This document shows, in pieces, positions 59,492 through 64,000 of a DNA stretch of 64,000 nt. The stretch is from the NCBI RefSeq assembly GCF_000182925.2, contig NC_026501.1:7915917-7979916 (forward strand), in the 5' to 3' direction. Source of the DNA: Neurospora crassa OR74A (taxonomy: Eukaryota; Ascomycota; Sordariomycetes; Sordariales; Sordariaceae). Within the stretch, counting starts at the first letter, position 1. The number at the start of each line of letters is the position of its first letter. The notes beneath the pieces were generated by a model. That model was not told the DNA's origin, searched no databases, and saw nothing but the letters and a program-made list of their open reading frames with translations. The position numbers and the translations under genes are program-made.

Positions 59492-60305
59492 GACCATGTC
59501 ACCATTTGAACCCCGCGACCTCTGTCTTCTTTTCCCATCTGCTCCCTCAGCTTCGATGAGGATATGAAATTATACCCTAAAAAGAAAGCCCAACAACCGC
59601 GCACTTAAGCAGCACACATTTGTTAACCGGCTCAACGCTGTCCCTGCCATCTATTCTCTGTACTTGTCATTAACTTTCAAGTGGACGCGGCCTGACGATG
59701 TGGAGCCTTTTTGAGTTACTTGAATGTACATCATTGTTCCCGAACCAACAGGTGAGTGAGTATTTTGGGGCCAGGGAGGTTTGAGTTTTTACAACGGTAG
59801 ACCGTTGCGCTAGCTGACCCAGCGGTGGCGGCAATCGTAGTTGCTGATTACCTAAGGAGCTTATATGTTCGTTTGTTAGAGGATCAACTTGGGAAGGAGC
59901 GGGAGGTTCATAAGTAGGTACTTCTAAGTACGGGGGCCTGATGGGACGGGATGGAATGTTAATGTTTGCTGTAGTGGTTATCCTTACTGTCAGTCAGTGT
60001 TGCACCTATAGGAAAAGATCCTTTTGGATGGGTATTTTAAGAATTCTCCATGTGAGAGACGGGAATTGATGATAGTGGTATATTTGTAAACTGTAACGGC
60101 GTTGTGTCCATAAGCTAAATGACTGTCCGTACCTACCGATTCCTTATGTACAACTCCAAAGGATATCATACTTGCTGTCTGCTGTTTATCCCCCTCTGAC
60201 CTGATCAACACCAGACACCATCCTACCAGATCTTGTATCTCTCTACATAAGGAACGAACGGAGTTCAAACACCCACTCTCCAGCAACAGCAACAACAGCA
60301 TTTAC

Positions 60306-60426
60306 ACATACGACCATAGGCACTTGGAGAACTCGGGATCCCGTCTGATCTCCCATTGATAAGCCAGTGACCGCCAGACTAGTAGTCGGATCGGTGACGA
60401 CCGGCGAATAACCTGGTGTTGTATGT
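60306..60426 (+). rRNA. 5S rRNA gene, divergent dispersed copy
   Basis: These 121 nt start ACATACGACCATAGG and end GTTGTATGT, as Neurospora 5S RNA does, and the two ends pair perfectly (ACATAC with GTATGT). The internal promoter is recognisable: ATAAGCC in the A-box region near 60356-60365 and AGTAGTCGGATCGGTGAC in the C-box region near 60380-60397. A T-rich Pol III terminator (seven T, 60434-60440) follows. Length fits 5S (about 120 nt). The middle differs at many positions from the common alpha-type N. crassa 5S as I remember it. Neurospora is known to carry dispersed 5S genes of several sequence types, so this could be a minor functional isotype or a decaying copy. I do not see the TATA element usually placed near -29. 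Confidence 0.88.
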
Positions 60427-62404
60427 CTTTGTCTTTTTTTGTTCCTTCTCTTTTTGGTCCTCTACCTTTGACTCCTTCTCTTGGAGGAAAGTGGGATGTG
60501 CGTCGAAGGAATGAGAAATGGGTACTAGCCATGGAACAAAAACAGCTGGATGTCTTTCTGTGGATCAAGTTCAAAAACATGTTCTCGCCAGCTGCATTAA
60601 GTGTCTATTCTGACGAACTGTGAATGAGAATCCGTTGTGCCCCACACAAAGACTATAACGCCGTCACCTCTCAGGCCCTCCCACATTTCCTTCCTAGATC
60701 ACATGGGGGCGATGATGGTAGTGTTTACAGATGAATTATAAGATCAAATTTACCCTCCCTTAAGAGATCAAAGAACAGGTAGCTGGGTAGGCGTCAGAGG
60801 ACACTGTTACCTAGGTACGTAGTGCTTTAAAAGGCAAATAGAACGGTATGCAGTACGTATGAAAACGTAGTATATTTGGAGAGATCTTGATGAGTGATGT
60901 ATTAAAGTTCTTACTTCACTCTGGGGTTCCCCCTTCCTTATATATATTTTAGGCCAATCATTAGTCCAGTGACAAGCCGTTGATACCATTACAATTACCA
61001 TTTTCCGCTCGTTTTAATGGTACTTTTGTTTGGTCAAATATGTCAGACGTGGAGGCTGGAAGCCGGATCCGAAATATGTAGTCTTTTTCTCAGCTTCTTT
61101 CTTCAGTACTACCCCATATAATTGTCATACAAACGAAACCGTTTGACGGCTGGAGACGTCTGGTTTTTTCCTTGCAAGATTGTACATATGACTTCGTACG
61201 ACTGGTGTTTGAGATCAGAACTCGATCACAAAGGTCGAGAATACCGCTGAGGGTATTGTAAGAAGGAAAGTGTGTGTGTCGCTTGAATGTGGGAATTGAT
61301 GATTCGAAATAAGAGACCAGAGCAAGAAGCGTACGCCTGGTCAATGACCAAATAAAGTGTATACGAGCCTTGTCTGATCTACAGAGCCCACATACCAATG
61401 GAGTGGATGGTTTTCCCATATACTTTATGTGGTAATGGTCAGCATGTGCGAACGCCTCTTATCGTAGCTCTCTTTTGGACCCCGGAATCCATCATGTTGA
61501 AGCGTAGAAAGATTTTGGAAAGAAACCCCATCTAGAACGCCACGATTCCATTCGAGGTACTGTCCAGACTGGGACTATTGAATACTTCACTGTCGTCATT
61601 CGAGCGTCGTGCATTTGGTCAGAAGCGAACCGATAGCGTTGTTCTGTCGATAGTCTATCCCGGAAAACTGAACGCCGAGCCATCAGGAGGATAGTGGCCT
61701 CATTCGGTCGTTAAAATTGTAGAACTAGTACGAGAGCTGAAGGAAGAAAGAGGCTGTGTGATGTGTGCGATTACTTCGGGCTCGGGGGCTCCGTATGGTC
61801 CGTTTGGAGTCCACTGCATGGTAGACCTCGGAGGCCGCTGATAGTATCTATATCGAGATGGATTGACCGGTCCAGCGATACCTGGGAGATGACTAAAAGG
61901 AAGGAGGCCAGCGGATCAAAATAGACCGAGGCAAAGCTTATAATTGGTTACCTACCTTAGAACAATGTCGTTCAGATAACCGTCCAGTCTTTGCGGTTGG
62001 AGAGAGCATCAGGCATCGAGTGACTCGTCAAGGAAATAGATGCTGACTAGCTTCCCATCCCAGGGATGATATATCAACTTCGCTTTTTCGTTTTCCAGCA
62101 GCTTAATATATACAATGATGCCAGGCCAGCCATACCTTTCATCATAAGCCGGGGGGAAATAACAACAATGTGGGCGCAAAAACAAGCAAAGGAATCAAAT
62201 CCAGTTTTCAACATGCCCAGCTAAACTCCGTATGAACCGCAATATACCAAGGTGAAAGACAAAAACTGTATGTAAGGAGAACGTTGACCAAGCATGACCC
62301 AAAAATTCGCTGGATTGTAAAAACCTTTCGGTGGAAAATGTGCGACAAGTGTTACGCACGGCAGACAACTTTGGATCTCATCAGATCCAACAACGTTTAC
62401 TCAT

Positions 62405-64000
62405 TTACATGGTGGGAATACCCTCGTACTCAGCGTAGCCAAGGGCAAGGTTCATGTTCTCTGTTAATGTGGTTAGCAGAGGCACTCTGCGAGACTGGAG
62501 AGTATAGAAAACTTACGCAGGCACTGGGTAGCGGCACCCTTGAGGAGGTTGTCAATGGTAGCGCAGATGACGACGCGGCGGCCGGACTTGTCAACCTCGA
62601 AACCACCAATTTCAACACCGTGCTTACCACCAATGTTCTTAACGGAAGGAGCCTCGCCAACAACCTTGACGAGCTTCTCGCCGGCATAGCGGTCCTGGTA
62701 CAGCTGACGGATGTCGCGGGAAGTCATGCTCTTGTTGAGGGGAATGGAGATGGTGTGGTGGATACCGCGGAACCAGACAGCGACATGGGGCATGAAGGCA
62801 ATCTCGGCACCGAGCTGGGAGCTAACCTCACGCTCGTGGATGTGGCCAGTCAAGCTGTAGGGGATGATGTTGTTGGTGAGATTCTCGACATCGTTCTTGG
62901 GAGAAGGCTTGGTGCCAGCACCAGAGTAGCCAGAGACACCGAAGACGTGGGGCATACCACCGAGGTGAGGAACCAAGGGAGAAATACCGAGCTGGGCGGC
63001 AGTAGCGTAGCAGCCGGGGTTGGCAATCTGAGTAGCCTGGATGATGTTGCTGCGCTGGACAAGCTCAGGGAGACCGTAGGTCCACTTGTTGTCAAAGCGG
63101 TAATCAGCAGAAAGATCGATAATAACGCTCTTGTGGCCGGAAGCCTTGCGACCCTCCCAGACGGCCTCAACGAAGGGCTTGCAGACACCGTTGGGCAGAG
63201 CCATAACCCAGCAGTCAATCTCGCCACGCTTCTCCATATCACGGACATCCTCAGGGCTGAGGTTCTCATAGATAACCTCCTGCTTGTTGTAGCCTTCGAG
63301 TTTCTTGCCAGCAAGCTCACGAGAGGAGACATGGTGAAGCTCCATGTTGGGATGAGAGTCGATGAGGCGGATCAGCTCCTGGCCCGTGTAACCACGAGCA
63401 CCGATGAGGGCAACGCGAGCGGGACGGTCCATAGAGGCATTTTGCTTGCCGACAGGGGGGTTGGGGTTGGTCTGGGTTAGGTAGCCCCTGCGGTTAGAGA
63501 TGCTGAACTTGGGAAGGGCAGGGCGGCGAGCAAGAGTGGAGTAGCCGCGAACCTGCTGGGCAGCGGGCTTGCTGGCAGCCTGACGAAGACGAGACTCGAG
63601 GTTGGAGTTACCAAGCATGGCGCGGCCGTTCTCGGTGAAATCCTTCATGAGCTTGACAATCTCATCGCCGTTCTCAATGCCATACCAGAACATGACATCA
63701 CCCTGGCGGGTGATGCTACCGTCGGCCTTGTCAAAGAACCAGCCGAGGTTCTCGTCATCCTCCTTCACAGTCCAGACGAGGGAGGGGTGCTCCTTCTTGA
63801 GGGCAGTGAAGATGTTGTCAGCAATGTTGGTCAACCAGCCAGACTTGGTAATAGTAAGAGTGGCAAGGGTGGCCTGACGACCCTCGCTGGCGGGAAGGAC
63901 GATGGCGAGGGCGTTCATGGAGCTGTCGAAGTAGGCCTTGAAGGGGTTCTCCTTGAGGAAGTCGAGGTACTTTTCAACGGTCTCCTTGGCATCGGGGCCC
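62405..64000 (-). CDS. arg-6: ARG-6 polyprotein, 3' part (acetylglutamate kinase C-terminus plus N-acetyl-gamma-glutamyl-phosphate reductase)
   Basis: The gene encodes a mitochondrial precursor cut into two arginine-pathway enzymes. Its 5' part lies beyond the window. Exons here are 62517-64000+ and 62405-62460, joined across a 56-bp intron (62461-62516, GTAAGT...AACAG); the last exon gives QNMNLALGYAEYEGIPTM. From the window edge the frame first shows the end of the kinase half, the NAT-like regulatory domain (KAYFDSSMNALAIVLPAS, GWLTNIADNIF, NLGWFFDKADG). A basic linker with RGYSTLARR and NRRGYLTQ follows, fitting the internal matrix-protease cleavage region. The reductase half starts ARVALIGARGYTGQELIRLI, with the catalytic Cys in ANPGCYATA and the later GGMPHVFGVSGYSGAGT and HTISIPLNK. 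The family, fusion order and location next to al-2 match N. crassa arg-6. Confidence 0.97.

Larger units (their letters stand above)
59219..62404. other. 3.2-kb intergenic region around the 5S gene
   Basis: Apart from the A24 run and the 5S rRNA gene, this interval between the signal peptide peptidase and arg-6 stops holds nothing I can name. It is AT-leaning, with TACCTA/TAGGTA motifs near 59915, 60810 and 61950. Frames near 61090-61419 and 61492-61683 are short and not protein-like. Confidence 0.5.

Noticed and set aside
59495-59530. A TTTGAACCCCGCGACC stretch resembling the T-arm side of a minus-strand tRNA
   Set aside because: The five bases on each side of the supposed loop do not pair, and no acceptor or anticodon stem can be drawn.
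62284-63480. A 398-codon open frame on the plus strand opposite arg-6
   Set aside because: It is antisense to the well-conserved reductase exon. It lacks an ATG at its 5' end, and its Leu/Val/Asp-rich composition is what reverse reading of a codon-biased gene gives.
1-64000. CRISPR arrays, transposons, retroelements, prophage, secondary-metabolite cluster
   Set aside because: No spaced direct repeats, terminal repeats, transposase/integrase/reverse-transcriptase motifs or AT-rich RIP-like blocks were seen. The single phosphopantetheinyl transferase has no adjacent PKS or NRPS.

Overview
The window is a stretch of filamentous ascomycete nuclear chromosome. It almost certainly comes from Neurospora crassa linkage group I (right arm) or a very close relative. 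Three reconstructed genes agree in sequence and length with N. crassa proteins as I recall them: the bifunctional phytoene synthase/lycopene cyclase AL-2 (602 aa), DASH cryptochrome CRY (745 aa), and the ARG-6 polyprotein. A dispersed 5S rRNA gene, which Neurospora is known for, also fits. Introns are short (about 55-260 bp), begin GTAAGT/GTGAGT-like, carry CTAAC/CTGAC-type branch sites and end in AG. Genes are moderately dense on both strands. I see no bacterial, viral or CRISPR content and no recognisable transposon. The only repeats are microsatellites, homopolymer runs and short palindromes.

Layout. 0-10 kb: 3' end of the osmosensing MAPKK os-5, a SUR7-family membrane protein, al-2 and a mitochondrial-looking hot-dog thioesterase. 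10-17 kb: long gene-poor interval. 17-25 kb: cry, a 4'-phosphopantetheinyl transferase, and a peroxisomal acyl-CoA thioesterase ending in SKL. 26-34 kb: an ankyrin-PH-ORD oxysterol-binding protein, a spliceosomal-type cyclophilin (PPIL1 class), and a zinc-finger protein resembling the SAGA subunit Sgf11. 35-41 kb: a Naa50-type acetyltransferase with an N-terminal PCNA-binding (PIP) motif and a long polyQ tract, glucokinase, and a weak hypothetical gene. 41-48 kb: second long gene-poor interval, with a possible decayed gene for a PAN/apple-like cysteine-rich protein. 48-59 kb: an HSPA12-like Hsp70 relative, a thaumatin-like surface protein, an ankyrin protein, RNA polymerase III subunit Rpc11, Mediator subunit Med31 and a signal peptide peptidase. 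59-64 kb: intergenic DNA with a divergent 5S rRNA gene, then the 3' part of arg-6.

These are independent housekeeping and sensory genes, not an operon or a biosynthetic cluster. The one functional grouping worth noting is al-2 and cry, two blue-light-regulated genes about 10 kb apart. Exon boundaries were assigned by hand from splice consensus, reading-phase continuity and protein-family fit. I found no clear undescribed multi-gene system. The best leads are the PIP motif on the Naa50-like protein, the divergent 5S gene, the decayed PAN-like locus, and an octamer that recurs in the intergenic DNA.
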